Below are positions 6,886-12,535 of a DNA stretch of 12,535 bases, in pieces. Location of the stretch: the NCBI GenBank assembly GCA_945878385.1, contig CAMCTE010000057.1:1-12535 (forward strand), in the 5' to 3' direction. Within the stretch, counting starts at the first letter, position 1. Each line of letters starts with the position of its first letter. The stretch is from Azohydromonas lata NBRC 102462 (GTDB taxonomy: Bacteria > Pseudomonadota > Gammaproteobacteria > Burkholderiales > Burkholderiaceae_C). The position numbers and the translations under genes were made by a program. The notes beneath the pieces are model-generated. The model was not told the origin of the DNA, did no database searches, and worked only from the letters and a program-made list of their open reading frames with translations.

Positions 6886-7593
6886 ATGATGCTCAACATG
6901 TCTACCCGATCCCTCAACCGTCTGGACCATTGGCTGGCTGCAGCCGACCAGGCCCTGCGAACCCTGTCGGGCGCCGTCACAGCGTCCCGCCCTGCGCCAA
7001 GGCCCGCGTCTGCGGCACACCCCAGCTTGGCTGAACCGGGAGCCATCAGTCGGGAGCACACGCCCGCCAATGGCGCGCTCACCGAAGAGCAACGCCAGCA
7101 ATCGGCTGCACTGATGCGGGTCAACCATGTGGGCGAGGTGTGCGCACAGGCCCTGTACCAGGCGCAGGCGATGACGGCCCGAACGCCCGAACTGCGGGAT
7201 CAAATGCTGCATGCGGCGCAGGAGGAACTCGACCACCTGGCCTGGACGCACCAGCGTCTGAAGCAACTCAACGACCGACCCAGCCTGCTCAATCCCCTGT
7301 GGTACGCGGGCGCTTTCGCCATCGGCTTGGCTGCAGGCCGCGCCGGAGACGCGGTCAGCCTGGGTTTCGTCGTGGAAACCGAGCGTCAGGTCGAAGAGCA
7401 CCTGGCCGGGCACCTGGACCGTCTGCCCCAGCAGGATCTGGCCTCGCGGGCCATCGTTGAGCAGATGCGCCAGGACGAAGCCCGCCATGGCCGGCAGGCC
7501 CGTGAGGCCGGCGCCGCAACCTTGCCATCCCCCGTACAGGCCGTGATGCGCGCGGCGGCCAAAGTGATGACGGGCACCGCGCACCGCATCTAA
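6886..7593 (+). CDS. coq7: 3-demethoxyubiquinol 3-hydroxylase (Coq7 family)
   Basis: Membrane-associated di-iron monooxygenase that hydroxylates demethoxyubiquinol, the penultimate step of ubiquinone synthesis. Numbered from the ATG at 6886 (235 aa), the carboxylate-bridged di-iron ligands of the family are visible: Glu84 in NHVGEV, Glu114 and His117 in EELDH, Glu166 in VETE, and Glu198 and His201 in DEARH. The segment 133-163 (SLLNPLWYAGAF...GFVVE) is also family-typical. The N-terminal region to about 65 is variable and Pro/Ala-rich. The start is uncertain: ATG codons lie at 6826, 6886, 6889 and 6898. AGG at 6879-6881 weakly favours 6886/6889, and 6826 overlaps the proposed promoter. In bacteria this enzyme replaces the flavin-dependent UbiF. 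It stands alone between divergent and convergent neighbours. Confidence 0.95.
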   Translation: MMLNMSTRSLNRLDHWLAAADQALRTLSGAVTASRPAPRPASAAHPSLAEPGAISREHTPANGALTEEQRQQSAALMRVNHVGEVCAQALYQAQAMTARTPELRDQMLHAAQEELDHLAWTHQRLKQLNDRPSLLNPLWYAGAFAIGLAAGRAGDAVSLGFVVETERQVEEHLAGHLDRLPQQDLASRAIVEQMRQDEARHGRQAREAGAATLPSPVQAVMRAAAKVMTGTAHRI

Positions 7594-7602
7594 GCCCCAC
7601 CC

Positions 7603-7621
7603 GCAGCGCGACGGGCGCTGC
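7603..7621 (+). terminator. Hairpin between convergent coq7 and osmC-family gene
   Basis: A perfect 7-bp stem (GCAGCGC/GCGCTGC) with loop GACGG lies 10 bases after the coq7 stop. It is GC-rich but has no T-tract on either side. It is a possible weak terminator for coq7. The rest of the 74-bp gap shows nothing else. Confidence 0.35.
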
Positions 7622-7667
7622 CCACAATGGACTTCGCGGTGCGTTCCCGTTGCGGGTCGGGCGCAAC

Positions 7668-8090
7668 CTAGCCCTCCACAACCTCGTGGCTCACCTCCAC
7701 CACGGCCGTCTTGCCCAGCATGATCGTGGCCGAGCAGTACTTTTCGTGCGACATCGCAATGGCACGCTCCACGGCAGCCGGTGGCAAATTCCGCCCGGTC
7801 ACCACAAAGTGCATGCCGATGCGGGTGAACACCTTGGGGTCTTGCTCGGCCCGTTCAGCCGAAAGTTTGACCCGGCAGCCGCGCACATCGTGCCGGCCTC
7901 GCTTGAGAATCAGCACCACATCGTAGGCCGTGCACCCCCCGGCACCGGCCAACAGCAGCTCCATCGGCCGAGGCGCCAGATTGCGCCCTCCACCATCCGG
8001 GGCGCCATCCATGTTCACCAGGTGGCCGCTGCCGGTTTCGGCCGCGAAGGCCATGCCACTGGCACTCAGCCAATCCACTGTGCATTCCAT
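7668..8090 (-). CDS. OsmC/Ohr-family protein, YhfA-like
   Basis: A 140-aa predicted cytoplasmic OsmC-superfamily protein. Known members are thiol peroxidases that reduce organic hydroperoxides using two cysteines. Here Cys53 in AGGCTAYDV and Cys119 in HEKYCSAT are at the positions expected for the reactive pair, and the RPMELLLAGAGGC stretch (41-53) is the family core. The pattern, including VSIL/VLIL-KRGR-DV, EVVEG at the end and EKYCS, matches my memory of E. coli YhfA more closely than OsmC or Ohr themselves. The physiological substrate of the YhfA subgroup is not established. The ATG at 8090 has GAGG about 10 nt upstream. It is monocistronic, convergent with coq7 and divergent from the ilvA side; no oxidative-stress operator is recognisable. 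Confidence 0.9.
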   Translation of the reverse strand: MECTVDWLSASGMAFAAETGSGHLVNMDGAPDGGGRNLAPRPMELLLAGAGGCTAYDVVLILKRGRHDVRGCRVKLSAERAEQDPKVFTRIGMHFVVTGRNLPPAAVERAIAMSHEKYCSATIMLGKTAVVEVSHEVVEG

Positions 8091-8156
8091 GCGAATGATT
8101 CCTCGTCCGTTTCGTTGAAAAAGGCCTGCCTTGAGGGGGTCGATTCACCCCAAGTT

Positions 8157-8171
8157 TGTTGCGGCGCAGCA
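8157..8171. promoter_or_regulatory. Imperfect dyad overlapping a -35, possible operator
   Basis: TGTTGC-GGC-GCAGCA is a 15-bp inverted repeat with one mismatch, centred on 8164. It covers the proposed -35 hexamer, so a bound regulator would block it. The bound protein is unknown. Confidence 0.25.
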
Positions 8172-8187
8172 TGCCCGATGCTAGACT
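8159..8187 (+). promoter_or_regulatory. Candidate promoter with extended -10 for the intergenic RNA
   Basis: TTGCGG at 8159-8164 (-35, 3 of 6) is separated by exactly 17 bp from TAGACT at 8182-8187 (-10, 4 of 6). TGC directly before the hexamer gives an extended -10. A start near 8194 would produce about 108 nt before the terminator. Confidence 0.4.
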
Positions 8188-8193
8188 ACATCC

Positions 8194-8301
8194 ACGCAAG
8201 CCAAGAGGGCATGACACCCACCCGCTTCTGGCTTCACCGATTGTCTCCTCCACCTCCAAAACGGTGGTTCAGGCCCGAGGTTCACGCCTCGGGCCTTTTT
8301 T
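8194..8301 (+). ncRNA. Candidate small RNA, or attenuated leader of ilvA
   Basis: Between a promoter-like site and a strong terminator lie three successive stem-loops. AAGCCA/TGGCTT pairs 8198-8203 with 8229-8234. CCACC/GGTGG pairs 8250-8254 with 8263-8267. The terminator stem follows. The linker between the first two holds CTCCTCC (8245-8251), and the second loop region holds CCTCC (8253-8257); both are complementary to Shine-Dalgarno sequences. No short reading frame rich in Ile, Val, Leu or Thr codons was found, and I could not build a convincing antiterminator. An independent RNA therefore seems somewhat more likely than classical attenuation of ilvA. I do not recognise a named RNA family. 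The ends are inferred, not observed. Confidence 0.4.
8271..8301 (+). terminator. Strong rho-independent terminator upstream of ilvA
   Basis: A perfect 9-bp stem, GGCCCGAGG (8272-8280) with CCTCGGGCC (8287-8295), plus an outer A-T pair, closes the loop TTCACG. It is followed by six T residues (8296-8301) on the plus strand. No annotated plus-strand gene ends here: coq7 stops some 680 bp earlier, with a minus-strand gene in between. It must end either a local RNA or an ilvA leader transcript. Confidence 0.88.
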
Positions 8302-8314
8302 CATCCCCGTGCCC

Positions 8315-8320
8315 GACAAT
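8315..8320 (+). promoter_or_regulatory. -10-like hexamer 9 nt before the ilvA ATG
   Basis: GACAAT (4 of 6 match) ends 9 bases before the ATG. If used, transcription would start within about 3 nt of the start codon, giving an almost leaderless ilvA message that begins after the terminator. No proper -35 is visible. Confidence 0.3.
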
Positions 8321-8329
8321 TGCGGCACG

Positions 8330-9847
8330 ATGCCCCATAAACCCGACTACCTCAAGCGCATCCTCACCGCCCGCGTGTACGACGTGGCGGTGGAATCCGC
8401 CCTCGAGACCGCGCGCAACCTGTCGCAGCGGCTGAACAACCAGGTGCTGCTCAAGCGTGAAGACCAACAACCCGTCTTCAGTTTCAAGTTGCGCGGCGCC
8501 TACAACAAGATGGCCCACCTCACGCCCGAGCAATTGGCGCGCGGCGTCATCTGCGCGTCGGCTGGCAACCACGCGCAGGGCGTGGCCCTGAGCGCCCGCA
8601 AACTGGGCACGCAGGCGCTGATCGTGATGCCGGTGACCACGCCCAAGGTGAAGATCGAGGCCGTGGCAGCGCTGGGCGGCACGGTCGTGCTGCAGGGCGA
8701 AAGTTACTCCGATGCCTACCAGCACGCTCTGCAACTGCAGGCTGAACGCGACCTGGTGTTTGTGCACCCGTTTGACGACCCCGATGTGATTGCCGGACAG
8801 GGAACGATCGGCATGGAGATCCTGCGACAGCATCAGGGCCCCATCGAAGCGGTGTTTGTGGCCATTGGCGGCGGGGGCCTCATCTCCGGCGTGGCCAGCT
8901 ACCTCAAGGCGGTGCGCCCGGAGATCAAAGTCATCGGCGTGCAGACGCACGACTCCGACGCCATGCACCGCTCGGTTCAGGCCGGGCAGCGGGTGCAGTT
9001 GCCCGATGTGGGCCTGTTCTCAGACGGCACAGCCGTCAAGCTCGTGGGCGAAGAAACCTTCCGCATCACGCGCGAACTGGTGGATGACTATGTGCTGGTG
9101 GACACCGACGAAGTGTGTGCGGCCATCAAAGATGTCTTCCAAGACACCCGCAGCGTGATGGAGCCCGCCGGCGCGCTGGGTGTGGCGGCCATGAAGCAGT
9201 ACGCGGCCCGCCACGGGCTGCAGGGCAAAACGCTGGTGGCCATCACCTGCGGCGCCAACATGAACTTCGACCGCCTGCGCTTTGTGGCCGAGCGGGCCGA
9301 ATTCGGCGAACAGCGCGAAGCCCTGTTCGCCGTCACCATCCCCGAGCGGCCGGGCTCATTCAAGGCCTTCTGCGAATTGGTGGGCCCGCGCAGCGTGACC
9401 GAGTTCAACTACCGCATGTCCGATGCCGATGCAGCCCATGTGTTTGTGGGGCTGAGCATCCACAAGCGTGACGAAGCCGCCCAAATCGCGCATCAGTTCC
9501 AGCAGCAGGGCTTCCCCACTGTGGACCTCACCGATGACGAGTTGGCCAAGGAACATGCCCGCCATCTCGTGGGGGGGCGCGCGGCCATGGCGCGCGATGA
9601 GCGGCTGTTGCGCTTCATCTTCCCGGAGCGGCCAGGCGCCTTGTTGAAGTTCCTGTCTTCAATGAACCCGGAGTGGAACATCTCGTTGTTCCACTACCGC
9701 AACCAGGGTGCCGATTACGGCAGGGTGCTGGTGGGCCTGCAGATTCCGGCCGGCCAGGAAGACGCCCTGCAGCGCTTCCTGCGCGACCTGGCCTACCCCT
9801 GGGTGGACGAATCGGAGAACCCGGTGTACCGGCTGTTTCTGCGCTGA
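8330..9847 (+). CDS. ilvA: Biosynthetic threonine ammonia-lyase (threonine deaminase)
   Basis: Predicted cytoplasmic PLP enzyme of 505 aa converting L-threonine to 2-oxobutanoate and ammonia, the committed step of isoleucine synthesis. The catalytic domain has Schiff-base Lys53 in SFKLRGAYNK, SAGNHAQG (77-84), the phosphate-cradle GGGGL (180-184) and TCGAN (306-310). Two ACT-like regulatory domains follow, starting about 329 (ALFAVTIPERPGSFKAFC) and 424 (ERLLRFIFPERPGALLKFL). This matches the roughly 510-aa anabolic, isoleucine-inhibited form, not the short catabolic TdcB. The ATG at 8330 is set by homology (MPHKPDYLKRILTARVYDV). No Shine-Dalgarno is seen, and the open frame upstream to 8156 runs through a terminator and is unlikely to be translated. 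It is followed convergently by gspC after 67 bp, where I see only a weak hairpin. Confidence 0.97.
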   Translation: MPHKPDYLKRILTARVYDVAVESALETARNLSQRLNNQVLLKREDQQPVFSFKLRGAYNKMAHLTPEQLARGVICASAGNHAQGVALSARKLGTQALIVMPVTTPKVKIEAVAALGGTVVLQGESYSDAYQHALQLQAERDLVFVHPFDDPDVIAGQGTIGMEILRQHQGPIEAVFVAIGGGGLISGVASYLKAVRPEIKVIGVQTHDSDAMHRSVQAGQRVQLPDVGLFSDGTAVKLVGEETFRITRELVDDYVLVDTDEVCAAIKDVFQDTRSVMEPAGALGVAAMKQYAARHGLQGKTLVAITCGANMNFDRLRFVAERAEFGEQREALFAVTIPERPGSFKAFCELVGPRSVTEFNYRMSDADAAHVFVGLSIHKRDEAAQIAHQFQQQGFPTVDLTDDELAKEHARHLVGGRAAMARDERLLRFIFPERPGALLKFLSSMNPEWNISLFHYRNQGADYGRVLVGLQIPAGQEDALQRFLRDLAYPWVDESENPVYRLFLR

Positions 9848-9914
9848 ACAGGGCCGTGCGCTCTTCTTCGATCGGCTTGCGCAGCGTCAACAGCCTGTGC
9901 AACCTGGGCAGCCC

Positions 9915-10394
9915 TCAAGACGGCGCAGGCGGCGCAAAGCCGGCGGGCACACCGGTGGCCGGCGGTGGCAGCAGGGGTGCCTGCAAAGTGAGCGAGGGTG
10001 GCGCGCCCGGAACGCCAATCTTGACCGTGTGCGCCGAGACCTCCATCACCACGCGCGCACCATCCACCACTTCACCCGGCCGAAATGCACGGGCGGGCTT
10101 GCCGTCAATCGACAGCAGCGCCACGCCCTGATTGCCCTGGGCCTTCAACGGGCCGGCCACCCCCAAGAGACGAAAGCGAGAGGCATCGGCGGCCACAGGC
10201 GCTGCAGCAGGCCCAGCCGGCGAGCGGGTCAGCAGGGGCGACCAATCCGCAGGCGGCACCGCCGTATCCATTGCCACCGTCACCGCCGCACCCACGGCAG
10301 GCGTGGCGGCCGGCTTGACCCAAGGCATGATCCAAGCCACGGCGGTGGCACCCACCACCAACCACAGCGCAAAAGTGACGAATCTGATCCACAT
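9915..10394 (-). CDS. gspC: Type II secretion system protein GspC (short form)
   Basis: A 159-aa bitopic inner-membrane protein with one N-terminal transmembrane helix (about 3-24, FVTFALWLVVGATAVAWIM), a Pro/Ala-rich periplasmic linker and a homology-region domain at about 72-139 (RFRLLGVAG...GVALLSIDGKPARAFRPGEVV...VKI). GspC links the inner-membrane platform to the GspD secretin through this domain. It ends soon after in a Pro/Ala tail with no PDZ domain, so it is shorter than the classical roughly 270-aa GspC. Short PDZ-less forms are often annotated as 'type II secretion protein N'. The ATG at 10394 is chosen because the helix starts right after it; the open frame upstream to 10523 overlaps gspG. 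It is oriented opposite to the pseudopilin genes. Confidence 0.85.
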   Translation of the reverse strand: MWIRFVTFALWLVVGATAVAWIMPWVKPAATPAVGAAVTVAMDTAVPPADWSPLLTRSPAGPAAAPVAADASRFRLLGVAGPLKAQGNQGVALLSIDGKPARAFRPGEVVDGARVVMEVSAHTVKIGVPGAPPSLTLQAPLLPPPATGVPAGFAPPAPS

Positions 10395-10402
10395 GGCCTG
10401 CG

Positions 10403-10409
10403 TATCATA
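10403..10409. promoter_or_regulatory. Symmetric -10 shared by divergent gspC and gspG
   Basis: The heptamer TATCATA contains TATCAT on the plus strand (10403-10408) and TATGAT on the minus strand (10409-10404), each 5 of 6 to the -10 consensus. The minus-strand hexamer ends 9 bases before the gspC ATG. No convincing -35 accompanies either one. The spacing is compatible with divergent starts toward gspC and gspG. Confidence 0.4.
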
Positions 10410-10508
10410 GGCGTGCCCGGTCAGACTCCCACCGACGCACCCCTCATCTGCACGCCCAACATGAACCGCATTGCCCATTCCGCACGCCGGCCCCATCGGC
10501 TGGTCTCG

Positions 10509-10952
10509 ATGAATTCGATCCACTCACCCGCGGCCCGGCACAAGCCCCGCAGCGGTTTTACGCTGATCGAACTGATGGTGGTGCTGGTGATCATCGGCGT
10601 GTTGGCGGCCCTGGTGGTGCCCAATGTGCTGGACCGTGCAGACGATGCCCGCGTCACCGCCGCGCGCACCGATGTGAACAACCTCACGCAGGCGCTGAAG
10701 CTCTACAAGCTTGACAACCTGCGCTATCCCACCACCGAGCAAGGCCTGCAGGCGCTGGTCGCCAAGCCCAGCACTGGGCCGCAACCGCTGAACTGGAAGC
10801 CCTACCTGGACAAACTGCCTCAAGACCCTTGGGGCCAGCCCTACCAGTACCTCAACCCGGGCCTGAAGGGCGAGGTGGATGTCTTCAGCTTCGGTGCAGA
10901 CAACAAGTCCGGCGGCACGGGGCGCGATGCCGACATCGGCTCCTGGCAGTAA
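10509..10952 (+). CDS. gspG: Type II secretion major pseudopilin GspG
   Basis: A 147-aa prepilin-like protein that polymerises into the type II secretion pseudopilus. A basic leader (MNSIHSPAARHKPRSG) ends at Gly16, and GFTLIELMVVLVIIGVLAALVVPNV is the class III signal, with Phe17 as the mature N-terminus and Glu21 as the conserved Glu5. GspO/PilD would cleave and methylate it. Conserved GspG features follow: YPTTEQGLQAL (73-82), a WGQPYQY segment and the Asp-rich calcium-binding end (FGADNKSGGTGRDADIGSW). The ATG at 10509 is preferred; an in-frame ATG at 10461 would give a 32-aa leader, unusually long. Neither has a strong Shine-Dalgarno. It is first of at least four overlapping or closely spaced pseudopilin genes. 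Confidence 0.93.
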   Translation: MNSIHSPAARHKPRSGFTLIELMVVLVIIGVLAALVVPNVLDRADDARVTAARTDVNNLTQALKLYKLDNLRYPTTEQGLQALVAKPSTGPQPLNWKPYLDKLPQDPWGQPYQYLNPGLKGEVDVFSFGADNKSGGTGRDADIGSWQ

Positions 10953-11475
10953 ATGGCCGCGTCGGGCCCGCAGCACTGCGGGCTTCACGCTGCTGGAACT
11001 GCTCATCGTCATCACCGTGATCGCTTTGAGCACAGGTCTGTCCATCCTGGCGCTGCGCGATTCTTCGAGCACCCGGCTTGAACAGGAAGCGGCTCGGCTG
11101 TCCGCCTTGCTCGAAGCCGCGCGCGTGGAGTCGCGCACCAGCGGGCGCATGATCACCTGGCGGCCAGCGGGATCCGCCGGGATGCAGGCCTCCACCTCAG
11201 GCAATGCGTCGCAGCGGCGCGATTTCCTTTTCGAACCCCCGGTACTGCCTCAGGCCGACACCGACGCGGCCCGCACCGGCGCCGGCGCTTCAGATCCCTG
11301 GCCCAGCCGCTGGTTGAACGAAGACACGGTGGCCGAAGTCATCGGGGCACCACGCTTGGTGTTGGGGCCCGAACCCATCATCCCGGCGCAGCGTGTGCGG
11401 TTGCGCCTGGGTGAGCGCCAGTTGATGCTGGTCACCGATGGCCTGGCCGCCTTCGAAGTGGAGGGCTCGCGCTGA
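10927..11475 (+). CDS. gspH: Type II secretion minor pseudopilin GspH
   Basis: A 182-aa minor pseudopilin, expected near the tip of the pseudopilus. A basic leader (MPTSAPGSKWPRRARSTAG) ends at Gly19, followed by FTLLELLIVITVIALSTGLSILAL with Glu24 as the conserved Glu5. The remainder is a GspH-type globular domain (RLEQEAARLSALLEAARVESRTSGR is typical), with a Gly/Ala/Ser-rich insertion near 90-125. The ATG at 10927 lies inside the end of gspG, overlapping it by 26 nt in another frame. It is the only nearby in-frame ATG that leaves a sensible leader; GGGG sits a few bases upstream. The overlap implies translational coupling. It could also be labelled FimT-like, but the neighbours favour GspH. 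Confidence 0.88.
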   Translation: MPTSAPGSKWPRRARSTAGFTLLELLIVITVIALSTGLSILALRDSSSTRLEQEAARLSALLEAARVESRTSGRMITWRPAGSAGMQASTSGNASQRRDFLFEPPVLPQADTDAARTGAGASDPWPSRWLNEDTVAEVIGAPRLVLGPEPIIPAQRVRLRLGERQLMLVTDGLAAFEVEGSR

Positions 11476-11864
11476 TGCGCCGGATGCCGATCCCCCGTCT
11501 GCGACACCGAGCCCGCCGTGGCTTCACCCTGGTGGAGGTGCTGGTGGCGCTGGCCATCCTGGCGGTCACCCTGGGCGCAGGTGTGAAAGCGTCGGGTGCG
11601 CTGGTGCTCAATGCGCAACGGCAGCTTCAAGTCTCAGCGGCCCAGTGGTGCGCCGACAACCACCTCACCGAACTCAAGCTGACACGTGCCTTTCCGGGCG
11701 CCGGTCAAAGCGAATTCAATTGTGAGCAGCTTGGTGTGCGCTATCGCGGCAGCGTGCGCACGCAAAACACGCCCAACCCCAACTTCCGCCGCGTGGATGT
11801 TCAAGTGTTCAGCGAGGAAGGCTACGGCCTGCTGACTGTCTCCACGGTGCTGTCGCGCTTCTAG
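11475..11864 (+). CDS. gspI: Type II secretion minor pseudopilin GspI
   Basis: A 129-aa minor pseudopilin of normal length for GspI. The leader MRRMPIPRLRHRARRG ends at Gly16, followed by FTLVEVLVALAILAVTLGAG with Glu21 as Glu5. The downstream domain has the GspI pattern QWCADNHLTELKL (57-69) and FRRVDVQVF. Cys59 and Cys83 could form a disulfide in the periplasm; this is inference. The ATG shares one base with the gspH stop (TGATG), so translation is probably coupled. In known systems GspI, GspJ and GspK form the tip complex that starts pseudopilus assembly. Confidence 0.92.
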   Translation: MRRMPIPRLRHRARRGFTLVEVLVALAILAVTLGAGVKASGALVLNAQRQLQVSAAQWCADNHLTELKLTRAFPGAGQSEFNCEQLGVRYRGSVRTQNTPNPNFRRVDVQVFSEEGYGLLTVSTVLSRF

Positions 11865-11872
11865 GTGTGCGC

Positions 11873-12535
11873 ATGAAGTCCCAGCGCAGGTCGGCCCCAC
11901 AGCAGGGTTTCACTTTGGTGGAAGTGCTGGTGGCGCTCGTGGTGATGTCCATCCTGGCCGGGCTGTCCTGGCAGGCCGTGGACGGCATGGTGCGTACCCG
12001 GACGGCGGTTGAAGAACAGAACCGCCGGGTGGTGGTCATGGGCACCGCCCTGGCCCAATGGGAGCAGGACCTGCAGGGCCTGCTGACGGACGGCCCCATG
12101 CCCGCTGCGCACTTCGACGGCGCCCGCTTGAGGCTCACACGCCGGGTACCCGAGGGGGTGCAGTTGGTGGTGTGGTCCTTGCGCCAGGGAGTGTGGCAGC
12201 GATGGGCCGCTGCGCCCACGGCCCTGGAGTCGCAGTTGGCCCAATCTTGGGCACAGGTGCCGCAGATGCAGGGCCGCGAGCCCGGGCATGTGACCTTGGC
12301 CGAGGGCGTCACCGGCTGGCAACTCTATTTTTTCCGCGGCAACGCCTGGACCAATGCACAGTCTGCCGGGGACCTGGTGACCGGTGGCGTGGCCGCTTCC
12401 CAGGGTGTGGCTGCGGGGCGGGCCCTACCCAACCGCGAACGCTTGCCACAGGGCATACGACTGGTGATGACCCTGCAGGGCCCCTCAGGCAGCGGCACGC
12501 TCACCCGTGATGTGCTGGTACCCGGGGGCCAACCG
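11873..12535 (+). CDS. gspJ: Type II secretion minor pseudopilin GspJ (3' end missing)
   Basis: The frame is open from the ATG at 11873 to the window end (221 codons, no stop), so the gene is cut but probably nearly complete, as GspJ is usually about 195-230 aa. A short leader MKSQRRSAPQQG ends at Gly12, followed by FTLVEVLVALVVMSILAGLSW with Glu17 as Glu5. Downstream, WEQDLQ and the pattern RLRLTRRVPEGVQLVVWSLR fit GspJ, as do GWQLYFFRGNAWTN and the basic RLPQGIRLVMTL. AGG at 11863-11865, overlapping the gspI stop, lies 7 nt before the ATG. Position after gspI in the order G-H-I-J supports the name; gspK would be expected next. Confidence 0.92.
   Translation, partial: MKSQRRSAPQQGFTLVEVLVALVVMSILAGLSWQAVDGMVRTRTAVEEQNRRVVVMGTALAQWEQDLQGLLTDGPMPAAHFDGARLRLTRRVPEGVQLVVWSLRQGVWQRWAAAPTALESQLAQSWAQVPQMQGREPGHVTLAEGVTGWQLYFFRGNAWTNAQSAGDLVTGGVAASQGVAAGRALPNRERLPQGIRLVMTLQGPSGSGTLTRDVLVPGGQP

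Noticed and set aside
8130..8154. Hairpin CTTG-GGG/CCCCAAG between the OsmC-family gene and the promoter
   Set aside because: The stem needs a bulge and has only a broken T-run after it on the plus strand; it is too weak to call a terminator.
8211..8301. Leader peptide for ilvA attenuation starting at the ATG at 8211
   Set aside because: The frame has no short stop and no cluster of Ile, Val, Leu or Thr codons; it is Pro/Arg-rich and runs on into ilvA out of frame.
8156..8329. In-frame upstream extension of ilvA, including an ATG at 8172
   Set aside because: It would have to be translated through the promoter candidate and the terminator hairpin, and it is not part of the known IlvA N-terminus.
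9877..9902. Stem TTGCGCA/TGTGCAA between ilvA and gspC
   Set aside because: It has only 7 bp with a G-U pair, a 12-nt loop and no T-tract, so it is not convincing as a terminator.
9708..10508. Long N-terminal extension of gspG in the same open frame
   Set aside because: It runs antisense across gspC and would bury the prepilin leader; a pseudopilin needs its cleavage site near the N-terminus.
1..12535. CRISPR arrays, insertion sequences, attachment sites, tRNA or rRNA genes
   Set aside because: No spaced direct repeats, transposase motifs, terminal inverted repeats, or tRNA/rRNA-like sequences were seen on either strand.

Overview
The window looks like chromosomal DNA of a GC-rich betaproteobacterium, probably Burkholderiales and plausibly the Comamonadaceae. 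This rests on the lptM-lysA pair, a Coq7-type ubiquinone hydroxylase, an Omp32-type Gram-negative porin, a two-ACT-domain IlvA, and a reversed gspC beside gspGHIJ. The genus is inference. I see no rRNA, tRNA, insertion sequence, phage gene or CRISPR array. Almost all of the window is ordinary, densely packed core and metabolic DNA.

Layout. 1-1475 (+): the 3' part of the lipoprotein gene lptM, overlapping lysA (last step of lysine synthesis). 1510-5543 (-): a four-gene peptide-type ABC importer, dppB-dppC-dppD-dppF in transcription order, convergent with lysA and lacking a substrate-binding protein gene. 5558-5616: two tandem hairpins, the second a rho-independent terminator of the porin gene whose U-tract runs almost into the dppB start codon. 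5625-6695 (-): outer-membrane porin with a long leader. 6886-7593 (+): coq7, divergent from the porin. 7668-8090 (-): a YhfA-like OsmC-family gene, convergent with coq7. 8091-8329: an intergenic stretch holding a promoter-like site, about 108 nt with three hairpins and a perfect terminator (candidate small RNA), then ilvA at 8330-9847 (+). 9915-10394 (-): gspC. 10509-12535 (+): pseudopilin genes gspG, gspH, gspI and gspJ, the last cut by the window edge.

How the genes work together. The porin and the Dpp importer could form one outer-to-inner membrane uptake route for small peptides or similar solutes. LysA and IlvA feed lysine and isoleucine synthesis. Coq7 serves the respiratory quinone pool. 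GspC is the inner-membrane connector of a type II secretion system, and GspG/H/I/J are its major and minor pseudopilins. They are encoded divergently from a short shared control region with overlapping, symmetric -10-like hexamers.

No new multi-gene system is evident. The strongest candidate for something undescribed is the predicted small RNA upstream of ilvA, which carries anti-Shine-Dalgarno-like CU motifs. Next is the terminator wedged directly in front of dppB, in place of a ribosome-binding site.
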